Source: Desulfobacterota bacterium AH_259_B03_O07
GTDB lineage: Bacteria > Desulfobacterota_D > UBA1144 > Nemesobacterales > CSP1-2
Assembly (NCBI GenBank): GCA_027717645.1
Contig: JALLOG010000004.1
Span: forward strand, 1 to 62,049
Length of the DNA: 62,049 nt
Direction of reading: 5' to 3'
Part shown: piece by piece, positions 36,390 through 42,873 of the stretch
How positions within the stretch are numbered: position 1 is the stretch's first letter
Layout of the letters: every line of letters begins with the position of its first letter
Made by a program: the position numbers and the translations under genes
The notes under the pieces: generated by a model
Databases searched by the model: none
The model's input: only the letters and a program-made list of their open reading frames with translations
What the model was told of the DNA's origin: nothing

Positions 36390-36463
36390 TGCCCCCCCTG
36401 GGCCTCGATCCCAGAACCTCTAGCTTAGTAGGCAAGTGCTCTTTCCCATTGAGCTAAGGGGGC
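36390..36463 (-). tRNA. tRNA-like gene B, cloverleaf with anticodon ACT, identity unclear
   Basis: All 74 bases fall into a standard class I cloverleaf. The acceptor is GCCCCCT/GGGGGGC, the D-stem GCTC/GAGC with GG in its loop, the anticodon stem CTTGC/GCTAG, the loop CTACTAA, a 5-base variable loop and the T-stem CTGGG/CCCAG. Oddities are a T-T mismatch in the middle of the anticodon stem and T-loop ATCGAGG, where T54 is A. Anticodon ACT would read the Ser codon AGU, but the long variable arm of tRNA-Ser is absent. CCA is not encoded (ACCT). It lies inside the transposon, directly behind its own promoter. Confidence 0.6.
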
Positions 36464-36467
36464 ACTT

Positions 36468-36497
36468 TTTATAATTAAGAAGTCTTATTCATGTCAA
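36468..36497 (-). promoter_or_regulatory. Sigma70-type promoter for tRNA-like B and the transposase
   Basis: TTGACA (36497-36492) is separated by 18 bases from TATAAA (36473-36468). The expected start point, about seven bases on, coincides with the first base of tRNA-like B (36463). The transposase frame lies downstream without an obvious intervening terminator. Confidence 0.65.
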
Positions 36498-36581
36498 ACA
36501 AGTCTCCTTTATTTGATATTTATGATTTTTGGGGTTGACTTTTGTAAAGGAAGGTATTATTATAATCATATCGTATGGTAA

Positions 36582-36651
36582 TGGAGCTAAGGGGAATCGA
36601 ACCCCTGCAGAGCTGGATGCTAAGCCCGATCTGCCCAAACCTGGTAGCCCC
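36582..36651 (-). tRNA. tRNA-like sequence A (aberrant, tRNA-Ala-like ends)
   Basis: The ends match bacterial tRNA-Ala: acceptor GGGGCTA/TAGCTCC plus discriminator A, and a perfect T-arm AGGGG-TTCGATT-CCCCT. The 38 bases between do not fold into ordinary D and anticodon arms. A weak D-stem GGT/ATC is followed by either a stem GGGCT/AGCTC with an eight-base loop holding AGC, or GCAGA/TCTGC with a large loop. The whole is 70 bases, shorter than usual, without CCA. It may be a decayed tRNA or a tRNA mimic. It lies between the HARE-HTH gene and the promoter of tRNA-like B. Confidence 0.45.
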
Positions 36652-36666
36652 TAAGATGTGTTATGT

Positions 36667-36707
36667 GGGTAGAGAGTAAGGCTTTTGAGGTAAATTACTC
36701 TCTACCC
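36667..36707 (-). terminator. 13-bp hairpin overlapping the stop of the HARE-HTH gene
   Basis: GGGTAGAGAGTAA pairs perfectly with TTACTCTCTACCC over a 15-base loop. One arm contains the last codons and stop of the HARE-HTH gene. There is no T-run behind it, so it may be an mRNA 3'-end stabiliser or processing signal rather than a factor-independent terminator. Confidence 0.5.
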
Positions 36708-37165
36708 ATTTTTGATTCTACTACATTAGTTACTCCTTCGTCTTTTAATTTAAATGTGTTCTGTTTACCTTCAACTCTTTCAAATTCTTTCGCTCTAAGC
36801 ATTGTCGATGTTAAACTTGTTTTTTCTACATAACGTCCTCCTTGTTTGAGGATATGTTGTATTGAAGAAACATGCAAAGGCCCACTATGGCTTAAAACCG
36901 TACGACAGGCTTCCCTTATGGTTAAGTCCTTAAACAGTGATTTAACTTCGAATAAGTTTTCCGAATCTTTGTTAGATTTTGTAACTAAATTACCGAATTG
37001 AAGTTGATAGAAATCCTTGATCACTTTAAATCGTTTAGCTACTTCATCATGCTTTTGCCTCAACTGTTCAATTTGTAACCCCAGCTCTTCAGCTTGTTTT
37101 CCAACCACCTCAAGCATTAATTTTACTTCTTGTTGTAATGCTGCTTTTAAATTGCTGTCTGTCAT
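36695..37165 (-). CDS. Coiled-coil protein with C-terminal HARE-HTH domain
   Basis: The 156-residue protein opens with a heptad-like helix (residues 8-52, KLMLEVVGKQAEELGLQIEQ onward) suited to dimerisation. A winged-helix domain of the HARE-HTH type follows at about 82-145 (LTIREACRTVLSHSGPLHVS, then HILKQGGRYVEKTSLTSTML). HARE-HTH domains occur in chromatin proteins and in restriction and RNA polymerase delta-like proteins, where they are thought to bind DNA. AGAGGGG lies before the ATG. Inside the transposon it has its own promoter, so it may regulate transposition or assist the transposase; neither is proved. Confidence 0.7.
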   Translation of the reverse strand: MTDSNLKAALQQEVKLMLEVVGKQAEELGLQIEQLRQKHDEVAKRFKVIKDFYQLQFGNLVTKSNKDSENLFEVKSLFKDLTIREACRTVLSHSGPLHVSSIQHILKQGGRYVEKTSLTSTMLRAKEFERVEGKQNTFKLKDEGVTNVVESKMGRE

Positions 37166-37206
37166 TTTATAACCCCTCTTGAATCATTTAGCATTAACAT
37201 AATATT

Positions 37207-37235
37207 AATATAATGTCATCAACATTAAATGTCAA
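37207..37235 (-). promoter_or_regulatory. Sigma70-type promoter of the HARE-HTH gene with overlapping palindrome
   Basis: TTGACA (37235-37230) and TATATT (37212-37207) are 17 bases apart. The -10 box lies inside an imperfect palindrome around ATATTAATAT (about 37190-37220), and ACATTTAATGTT overlaps the -35 side. This is an operator-like layout that would suit autoregulation by the HARE-HTH protein. Confidence 0.6.
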
Positions 37236-37361
37236 GAGAAATTTTTGGGTTTTAATGAAGAATCAGCATTATAACACTGTTGTAGTTGTTTTGTATTAAG
37301 AACATATAGATTGTAAAGGGACGAAATGCAATTATTTAATCAACTTTTTTCAAACACTCTC

Positions 37362-37369
37362 GAAAATTG
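37362..37369. repeat. Target-site duplication, right copy
   Basis: GAAAATTG directly outside the right inverted repeat, identical to 34880-34887. Confidence 0.85.
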
Positions 37370-37463
37370 TTTTAATTTTTACGTAAATTATAGATTCTTA
37401 AGAGTAAAAATATTATTTACAGGTATTATTTTAGAGATAACGAGTAAGAATAAAGGTTAATAG

Positions 37464-38030
37464 ATGAAACTTTTAAGTTTAATTACAAAAATAGCGATCT
37501 TTGTTGCTATTGTCTTAATGATTGGTATTCTCGGATATGCTATTTTCGGAAATAGGGTTCTCTTGAAAAAATCCCCCCTTATTGGAACAAATGCACCTGA
37601 TTTTACAGTTGATCTTTTTAATGGAAGTAATTTAAAGCTATCCGAATTAAGGGGAAAAGCACTACTATTAAATTTTTGGTCCTCATGGTGTATTCCTTGT
37701 AGAGATGAAGCCCCATTGCTAGAAGCATCTTGGTTGAAATACAGAAATAAGCCAGTAGTTTTTGTTGGTGTTAACATATGGGATGACGACAGCAATGCTC
37801 TTACTTATCTAAAGAAATACGGAAGTGGTTACCCTAATGGAAAGGATCCCACGGGCGAAATTCTCGTTGATTATGGGGTCTCTGGCGTTCCAGAAACCTT
37901 TTTCATTGATCCTTCAGGCAAAATCACGGATAAATACACCGGCCCCCTCATAGACGGGATTATAGATATATTCTTGGAAAAGGCACTATTAAATTCAAAC
38001 GGAAATAGTTTAAATAAAAATGGTGGATAA
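37464..38030 (+). CDS. TlpA/ResA/CcmG-like membrane-anchored thioredoxin
   Basis: The 188-residue protein has an N-terminal anchor (IAIFVAIVLMIGILGYAIFG). The CcmG/ResA opening GTNAPDFTVDLFNGSNLKLS is followed by the active site NFWSSWCIPCRDEAP and the cis-Pro segment GVSGVPETFFIDPSGKI. It should reduce apocytochrome or CcmH disulfides on the periplasmic side. It lies 9 bases before ccmH, which supports a role in cytochrome c maturation (DsbE/CcmG). It starts 94 bases beyond the target duplication of the transposon. Confidence 0.85.
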   Translation: MKLLSLITKIAIFVAIVLMIGILGYAIFGNRVLLKKSPLIGTNAPDFTVDLFNGSNLKLSELRGKALLLNFWSSWCIPCRDEAPLLEASWLKYRNKPVVFVGVNIWDDDSNALTYLKKYGSGYPNGKDPTGEILVDYGVSGVPETFFIDPSGKITDKYTGPLIDGIIDIFLEKALLNSNGNSLNKNGG

Positions 38031-38039
38031 AAAAACGAA

Positions 38040-38534
38040 ATGTGTAAGTTGAGTCATCTAACCAAGCTTCTTTATTTGCTACCTATCCTTCTTCTTAGTC
38101 TGATAACTGGAATAAACAATTCTATTTCGGAAAACATTGACGATCAAGTTAGTGAAATCTCTTCTCTGCTAATGTGTCCTGTATGTCAAGGCCAGAGTGT
38201 TGCGGAGTCCAACTCAGATCTGGCTAAAGATATGCGTTCCATAATCAGGAAAAAAGTCCAAGAGGGTGAATCGCAGGAAGAAATTATCTCATATTTTGTC
38301 AATAGATATGGGGACAGCATCCTTGGATCTCCGCCAGCAAAAGGTGTGAACTGGCTGTTGTGGTTACTGCCTTTGTTTTCGTTGATTTTTGGTGGTCTTG
38401 GTATGGGGCTGTTTATCTACAGGTCGAGAGAAACAAGAATTAGGAATAAAAATCTATCGGATGAAAAATCAATTCCTAATGAAACGGAATATTTTGATAA
38501 GATAGACAAGGATTTGAAAGATATTGAGAGTTGA
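38040..38534 (+). CDS. ccmH: Cytochrome c-type biogenesis protein CcmH
   Basis: The 164-residue protein has a signal segment (LLYLLPILLLSLITGI), the CcmH motif LLMCPVCQGQSVAESNSDLA with redox pair CPVC and the block YFVNRYGDSILGSPPAKGVN. A membrane helix WLLWLLPLFSLIFGGLGMGLF follows. It is the short CcmH (CycL/NrfF type) that presents apocytochrome thiols for haem attachment. It is paired with the CcmG-like gene upstream. The other ccm genes are not in the window. Confidence 0.88.
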   Translation: MCKLSHLTKLLYLLPILLLSLITGINNSISENIDDQVSEISSLLMCPVCQGQSVAESNSDLAKDMRSIIRKKVQEGESQEEIISYFVNRYGDSILGSPPAKGVNWLLWLLPLFSLIFGGLGMGLFIYRSRETRIRNKNLSDEKSIPNETEYFDKIDKDLKDIES

Positions 38535-38578
38535 ACATTCACCAAGTTCTAAAACTTACGAAAAGTTTAACCGTTATA

Positions 38579-39262
38579 TTAGCCCTTCTTTCGCCTTTTT
38601 AAGAACCAGGGCAAAATAACAGCAATCACGACAACTAAGAAAAATCCAACTAGAATAGCCCACCCGCCTTTACTAATTGATCCACCAAAATATGAATAGA
38701 CCGCAGTTGCGGGAATGATACCAATCAGGGTAGCAAAAAAATAATTCCAAAAAGAAACCCGTAGTACTCCTGACCCATAACTAACGAGGTCAAATGGTGG
38801 GCCAATTGGGGAAGTTCTGATTATTAGCAATGATTTAAAGCTATTTTCTTTTAATATCTCATTAATCCTATCAAGCTTTCCCCTTGAAATCCTATGAACA
38901 AAATCCTTCCCAAGACTCCTTGCCAACAAAAAGCTAACACTTGCGTTGAGAGTAGCACCCGTAACCGTCAATATAGTCCCCCACACCGGTCCAAATGTGA
39001 AACCGCCTGCTAAAGTATAAAGAGTAGGGGGAATCGGAATGAATGGTCTTAAGGAAAACGTATAAATGACAATATATAGAATTGCACCTTTAACAAACCC
39101 AAAACTCAAAAGAAAATCTCTTAGATTTGAAGCCGTTAAGTCTTTAAATCTAATATCAAATACCCTCAGTAACAGGAAAACTGTTAGTACAATTAGTACT
39201 AGAATGAGTATCTGTAAAATCCTTTTCTTATTTATTTCATCTAATCTATTGATAACGTCCAC
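38579..39262 (-). CDS. TVP38/TMEM64 (DedA-like VTT) membrane protein
   Basis: The 227-residue protein has about five membrane segments. The SNARE-associated/VTT core is PFIPIPPTLYTLAGGFTFGPVWG, then GATLNASVSFLLARSLGKDF and RTSPIGPPFDLVSYGSGVL. These proteins are inner-membrane scramblase or transporter-like proteins of uncertain substrate. It converges with ccmH; no terminator is evident between them. Confidence 0.8.
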   Translation of the reverse strand: MDVINRLDEINKKRILQILILVLIVLTVFLLLRVFDIRFKDLTASNLRDFLLSFGFVKGAILYIVIYTFSLRPFIPIPPTLYTLAGGFTFGPVWGTILTVTGATLNASVSFLLARSLGKDFVHRISRGKLDRINEILKENSFKSLLIIRTSPIGPPFDLVSYGSGVLRVSFWNYFFATLIGIIPATAVYSYFGGSISKGGWAILVGFFLVVVIAVILPWFLKRRKKG

Positions 39263-39466
39263 TTATAATATCCTAATTAGAGTAATACAACATTATCTGA
39301 ATTTAGATGGTAAATTCTCATAATAGTTTCTAATTAATTAGGATATTTTTTGTAGTTTTTATATTCTAACCTTGGACAGAAAGATAATCTTAAACGAATA
39401 TATTTAAACTTTTCAGCTAAACCGTTTTGTTAATATTATATTTTAATTTCATCTACACATTTACAT

Positions 39467-40150
39467 ATGATTAGTATAGTAATACCAACATTTAATGAAG
39501 AAAAATCCATAGGTCTAACGCTGAACAATTTGGCTAAAGTTACCTATTCTAAATATGAGGTGATAGTCGTAGACGGATATAGCGATGATGAGACCCCAAA
39601 AATTGTTAGAAACTATGACGGAGTAAGACTTTTTATGGCCGAGAAAGGCCGGGGCAATCAGATGAATCATGGAGCTAGGAAGGCAAAGCATGAATACATA
39701 CTATTTCTACATGCCGATACCTTGTTAAAGCCATCTTCTTTAGACTCACTTATGATCGAAATTGGGTCAAAAAACGTTTTATGGGGCTGGTTTCCAATAA
39801 AATTAAACAATTCAAAGTTAATTTATAGGATAATAGAATTATTCGCTAATCTGAGAGCAAAGCTAACCGGTATACCACTTGGAGATCATGCCATCTTCGT
39901 AAGAAAAGATATTTTTGAAAAAGTCGGAGGATATCCGGATATTCCATTAATGGAAGATCTAGAACTTGTAAAGAAAATCAGAAATATAAATAAAGGAATG
40001 AGGGTTAATTCCCCCGTTATCACGAGTGTACGCCGATTTGAAAATTCTGGGATCTTAAGAACCTTTTTAAAAATGTGGACCTTGAGAATCCTTTACTTTC
40101 TTGGAATATCAACGCAAACTTTAGAGAGATATTACAGAGATATCAGATAG
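39467..40150 (+). CDS. TIGR04283-type family 2 glycosyltransferase
   Basis: The 227-residue GT2 protein begins MISIVIPTFNEEKSIGLTLN. It has the nucleotide-sugar Asp region VIVVDGYSDDETPKIV, the block GRGNQMNHGARKAKHEYILF and the metal-binding LHADTLLKP. GIPLGDHAIFVRK is followed by PLMEDLELVKKI. The lack of a membrane anchor and the GRGNQMN...LHADT pattern fit the rSAM/selenodomain-associated transferase 2 group, linked by annotation to arsenosugar biosynthesis. It lies 22 kb from the radical SAM/ArsM gene, so the link to that locus is only functional inference. Confidence 0.78.
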   Translation: MISIVIPTFNEEKSIGLTLNNLAKVTYSKYEVIVVDGYSDDETPKIVRNYDGVRLFMAEKGRGNQMNHGARKAKHEYILFLHADTLLKPSSLDSLMIEIGSKNVLWGWFPIKLNNSKLIYRIIELFANLRAKLTGIPLGDHAIFVRKDIFEKVGGYPDIPLMEDLELVKKIRNINKGMRVNSPVITSVRRFENSGILRTFLKMWTLRILYFLGISTQTLERYYRDIR

Positions 40151-40232
40151 GCTAAAAATAGATAATAAAAACTGAAGATTAGAAAGGCAAATATTATACA
40201 AACCTTCTACCAAAAACTACCAGATCTTGCAT

Positions 40233-40466
40233 TTATGACTTTAATTTAGATCGTAAAAGCTCTTTTAGTCTATTCCTCACTTCGGGTGTAACAAAAGTCC
40301 TTTCCTTAAGCTTACCTGTTAGCTCCAGCATCCTCCTGTACGTCATAACAAAAGCCATACACTCGGGACACATATCAATATGCTTTTCGAGCTCATTCAG
40401 AGTCTCATAGTCTAGCTCAGCGTCAATATAGCCCATTATATTTTCAACGACATCTTTACAAAGCAT
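40233..40466 (-). CDS. Zinc-finger anti-sigma factor
   Basis: The 77-residue protein has the ZAS/zf-HC2 arrangement: Cys near the start (MLCKDVVENIMGYIDAEL) and H-x3-C-x2-C in EKHIDMCPECMAFV. It has no membrane segment, so it is a soluble, redox-type anti-sigma like RsrA. Its ATG overlaps the sigma gene stop by one base (TAATG). The cognate sigma is the preceding gene; zinc or thiol chemistry may be the signal. Confidence 0.8.
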   Translation of the reverse strand: MLCKDVVENIMGYIDAELDYETLNELEKHIDMCPECMAFVMTYRRMLELTGKLKERTFVTPEVRNRLKELLRSKLKS

Positions 40467-41140
40467 TAACTAATTTTTCTCCATTCATCAAAATAATCTG
40501 AAAGCCTATCCCTTAAAAAAAGTCTTGCTCTATGAAGTCTGGATTTTACAGCAGGTACACTCAAATCTAAAATTTTTGATATCTCCTCATTAGATAACCC
40601 CTCTACATCCCTTAGATGATAAACAATCCTAAAAGACTCAGGAAGTTCATTTACCGATTTTTCAATTGTTTCCAAAGCTTCTTTACTAAAAATAATAATA
40701 TCGGGCCTGCTACTCCAGTCCTTTGCCTTTATTTTCCCCATGAGTGTTCCCTTCTCATCATAAGGAACATAATTATCTAAACTTACATTACTTTCATATT
40801 TCTTTTCAGCCCTTAGATGCATAAAGCTGGCATTCACCGTCACCCTATAAACCCAGCTTGAAAGTTTCGCTTCTCCTCTGAAAGTATGCGCCTTTTTAAT
40901 TAATGTAAGAAACACCTCTTGTAAAACCTCTTCAGCATAGCTAGGATTGCCTGTAATCCTTAATGCAATACCGTATACTTTTTCAACATAACGGTTAAAT
41001 ATCTCTCCAAGGGCAGCCTGATTGTTCTCATTAACAAACTTTTGAACCAGATCTCCATCCGTTAAATAAGATGAATCGCTTTTATTTTCATCCCCTCTAT
41101 TAATTAATCCAAAAATACCCTTAATAAACCCTGAACTCAC
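40466..41140 (-). CDS. ECF-type RNA polymerase sigma factor
   Basis: The 224-residue protein has region 2 (GEIFNRYVEKVYGIALRITG, then YAEEVLQEVFLTLIKKAHTF and LSSWVYRVTVNASFMHLRAE) and region 4 (LPESFRIVYHLRDVEGLSNE, then ISKILDLSVPAVKSRLHRAR). The N-terminus carries about 30 extra residues. The start is GTG with GGAGAAGGA upstream. It is coupled to the zinc-finger anti-sigma gene. The regulon is unknown. Confidence 0.88.
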   Translation of the reverse strand: MSSGFIKGIFGLINRGDENKSDSSYLTDGDLVQKFVNENNQAALGEIFNRYVEKVYGIALRITGNPSYAEEVLQEVFLTLIKKAHTFRGEAKLSSWVYRVTVNASFMHLRAEKKYESNVSLDNYVPYDEKGTLMGKIKAKDWSSRPDIIIFSKEALETIEKSVNELPESFRIVYHLRDVEGLSNEEISKILDLSVPAVKSRLHRARLFLRDRLSDYFDEWRKIS

Positions 41141-41478
41141 GTCCTTCTCCGAAGAACAAAGATTAAAATCATGATTATTTAACTTCTAACACTTTCATCA
41201 TGCATTTCAATTATTTCCTTGTTTCTATAAATTTTGCTAATTGAAAGAAATATTATATATGTTTGTTTAATTGTTATTAAAAGAAAGGCTTCAAATAATT
41301 ATATTTATTAGTATAATAAAAGAAATACGTACGAATAAAAATAATATATAGTAAAGCTTTGAATGAAACTTCAAAATACGAAAAAGTTAACACGACTCTT
41401 AAGTTAATTTTCTATCCAAATTCTGAACGAATAATAATTTTAGAAGGTAATGTGACAGTCTAAGGAGGGTACTCACAA
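41141..41478. other. Divergent intergenic region between the sigma gene and the AAA+ gene
   Basis: 338 bases of AT-rich DNA separate divergent operons. I see the Shine-Dalgarno sequence of the AAA+ gene (AAGGAGGG at 41462) but no convincing promoter pair or hairpin; promoters for both directions must lie here. Confidence 0.4.
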
Positions 41479-42873
41479 ATGCTTCAAAAACCAAGCACCA
41501 TTGGCGAGCTAAGAGCAAGTGAGTATAAAGTGCTATCGGTAAAAGAGGAAATGAGGAAGAATCTTATTAATAAAATAAAAAATGGCGAAACAATTTTTCC
41601 TAGGATAATAGGATACGAAGAAACCGTAATCCCTCAATTAGAAAACGCCATCATAGCTGGGCATGATATTACGTTCATAGGTGAAAGGGGACAAGCAAAA
41701 ACAAGATTAATAAGAAGCTTGATAAATTTAATGGACGAAGAAATTCCAATTATTAAGGGTAGTGAAATAAATGATAATCCCTATGCGCCGGCTTCAAAGT
41801 GTAGGGATATAGTCAAAGAGCTTGGAGACGATACAGAAATCTCATGGATAAAGCCAGAAGACAGATACGGGGAAAAGCTAGCAACCCCAGATGTCTCAAT
41901 AGCTGATCTTATAGGAGAGGTCGATCCTATTAAGGTTGCCGAAGGAAGATACCTATCCGACGAACTCACAATTCATTTTGGTCTGATCCCTAGAAGCAAC
42001 CGAGGAATATTCGCAATAAACGAACTACCCGATCTTGTGGAGAAAGTTCAGGTTGGACTATTTAATATAATGGAAGAAAAGGACATTCAAATTAAAGGTT
42101 ATACAGTACGCCTCCCGCTTGATCTTTGTATAGTGGCTACTGCGAATCCAGAGGACTATACGAATCGAGGAAGAATAATTACCCCACTTAAAGACCGCTT
42201 TCAGGCCCAGATTAAAACTCATTACCCTAAAACTCAGGACGATGAAATAAGTATTATGGAGCAAGAAGCAAGAATACTCCATAGAGATGGATATTATGTA
42301 AAAGTACCGAAATTCATTAAGCAGATAATTGCTGAATTTACTTTTCAAGCAAGATCTTCACATGAAATCAATCAACGATCTGGCGTTAGTGTAAGGACTA
42401 CAATTGCAAATTATGAGACTGTCATGGCAAACGCAGAAAAAAGAGCGATAACGATGGGTGAACGAGAGGTCGCTCCTCGAATTACAGATTTTCCAGCAAT
42501 AATACCTTCCACGGCTGGAAAGATAGAATTAGAATACCTAGGAGACGACAAATCGGAAGTAGTCGTCATAGAAAATCTAATGAAACGTGCGATTAAGGTA
42601 GTGTTTGATTCCTACTTCCCTTCCCTAGACTCCTTTCCCGAACTTCTTGAAAGTTTTGAACACGGATATGTTGAGGTTGCCAACACCATGCCGTCAGAAG
42701 AATATCTTGCAGGGGTAAAAGAAATAAGAGGATTAGAGAAATGCATAAATATGCTCCAAATCGATAAATCACCATCACAAATAGCATCTGCCGTAGAACT
42801 AATTCTTGAAGGACTTCACCTTAGTAACAAGCTAAATAAGGAGACAGTAAAAGGGAAAATTATATACAAATGA
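41479..42873 (+). CDS. Magnesium chelatase subunit I-like/MoxR-type AAA+ ATPase
   Basis: The 464-residue protein has a P-loop GERGQAKTRLIRS near residue 72, in which Ala replaces Gly before Lys as in MoxR/RavA relatives. Walker B is GIFAINELPDLVEKVQ, sensor 1 is CIVATANPEDYTNRGRI, and the arginine-containing PLKDRFQAQIKTHYP follows. It is longer than BchI (about 350 residues) and no bacteriochlorophyll or cobalamin genes are near. It overlaps the following VWA gene by four bases, giving the usual ATPase-plus-VWA pair that remodels or activates a partner protein. Confidence 0.8.
   Translation: MLQKPSTIGELRASEYKVLSVKEEMRKNLINKIKNGETIFPRIIGYEETVIPQLENAIIAGHDITFIGERGQAKTRLIRSLINLMDEEIPIIKGSEINDNPYAPASKCRDIVKELGDDTEISWIKPEDRYGEKLATPDVSIADLIGEVDPIKVAEGRYLSDELTIHFGLIPRSNRGIFAINELPDLVEKVQVGLFNIMEEKDIQIKGYTVRLPLDLCIVATANPEDYTNRGRIITPLKDRFQAQIKTHYPKTQDDEISIMEQEARILHRDGYYVKVPKFIKQIIAEFTFQARSSHEINQRSGVSVRTTIANYETVMANAEKRAITMGEREVAPRITDFPAIIPSTAGKIELEYLGDDKSEVVVIENLMKRAIKVVFDSYFPSLDSFPELLESFEHGYVEVANTMPSEEYLAGVKEIRGLEKCINMLQIDKSPSQIASAVELILEGLHLSNKLNKETVKGKIIYK

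Larger units (their letters stand above)
34888..37361 (-). mobile_element. Complete ISL3-like transposon carrying a HARE-HTH gene and two tRNA-like sequences
   Basis: The 2474-base element has perfect 23-base terminal inverted repeats at 34888-34910 and 37339-37361 (outermost bases GAGAGTGTTTG inward). It is flanked by the 8-base direct repeat GAAAATTG at 34880-34887 and 37362-37369. All internal features read on the minus strand. In order they are a consensus promoter, a coiled-coil/HARE-HTH gene, a 13-bp hairpin, tRNA-like A, a second promoter, tRNA-like B, a hairpin and the transposase. An 8-bp duplication fits ISL3-type transposases. Perfect termini and duplication indicate a recent insertion. 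It landed between genes and broke none. Confidence 0.88.

Noticed and set aside
36582-36651. tmRNA or an end of a permuted tmRNA
   Set aside because: The 3' part resembles tRNA-Ala/tmRNA, but there is no tag reading frame or pseudoknot space; the two ends are only 70 bases apart.
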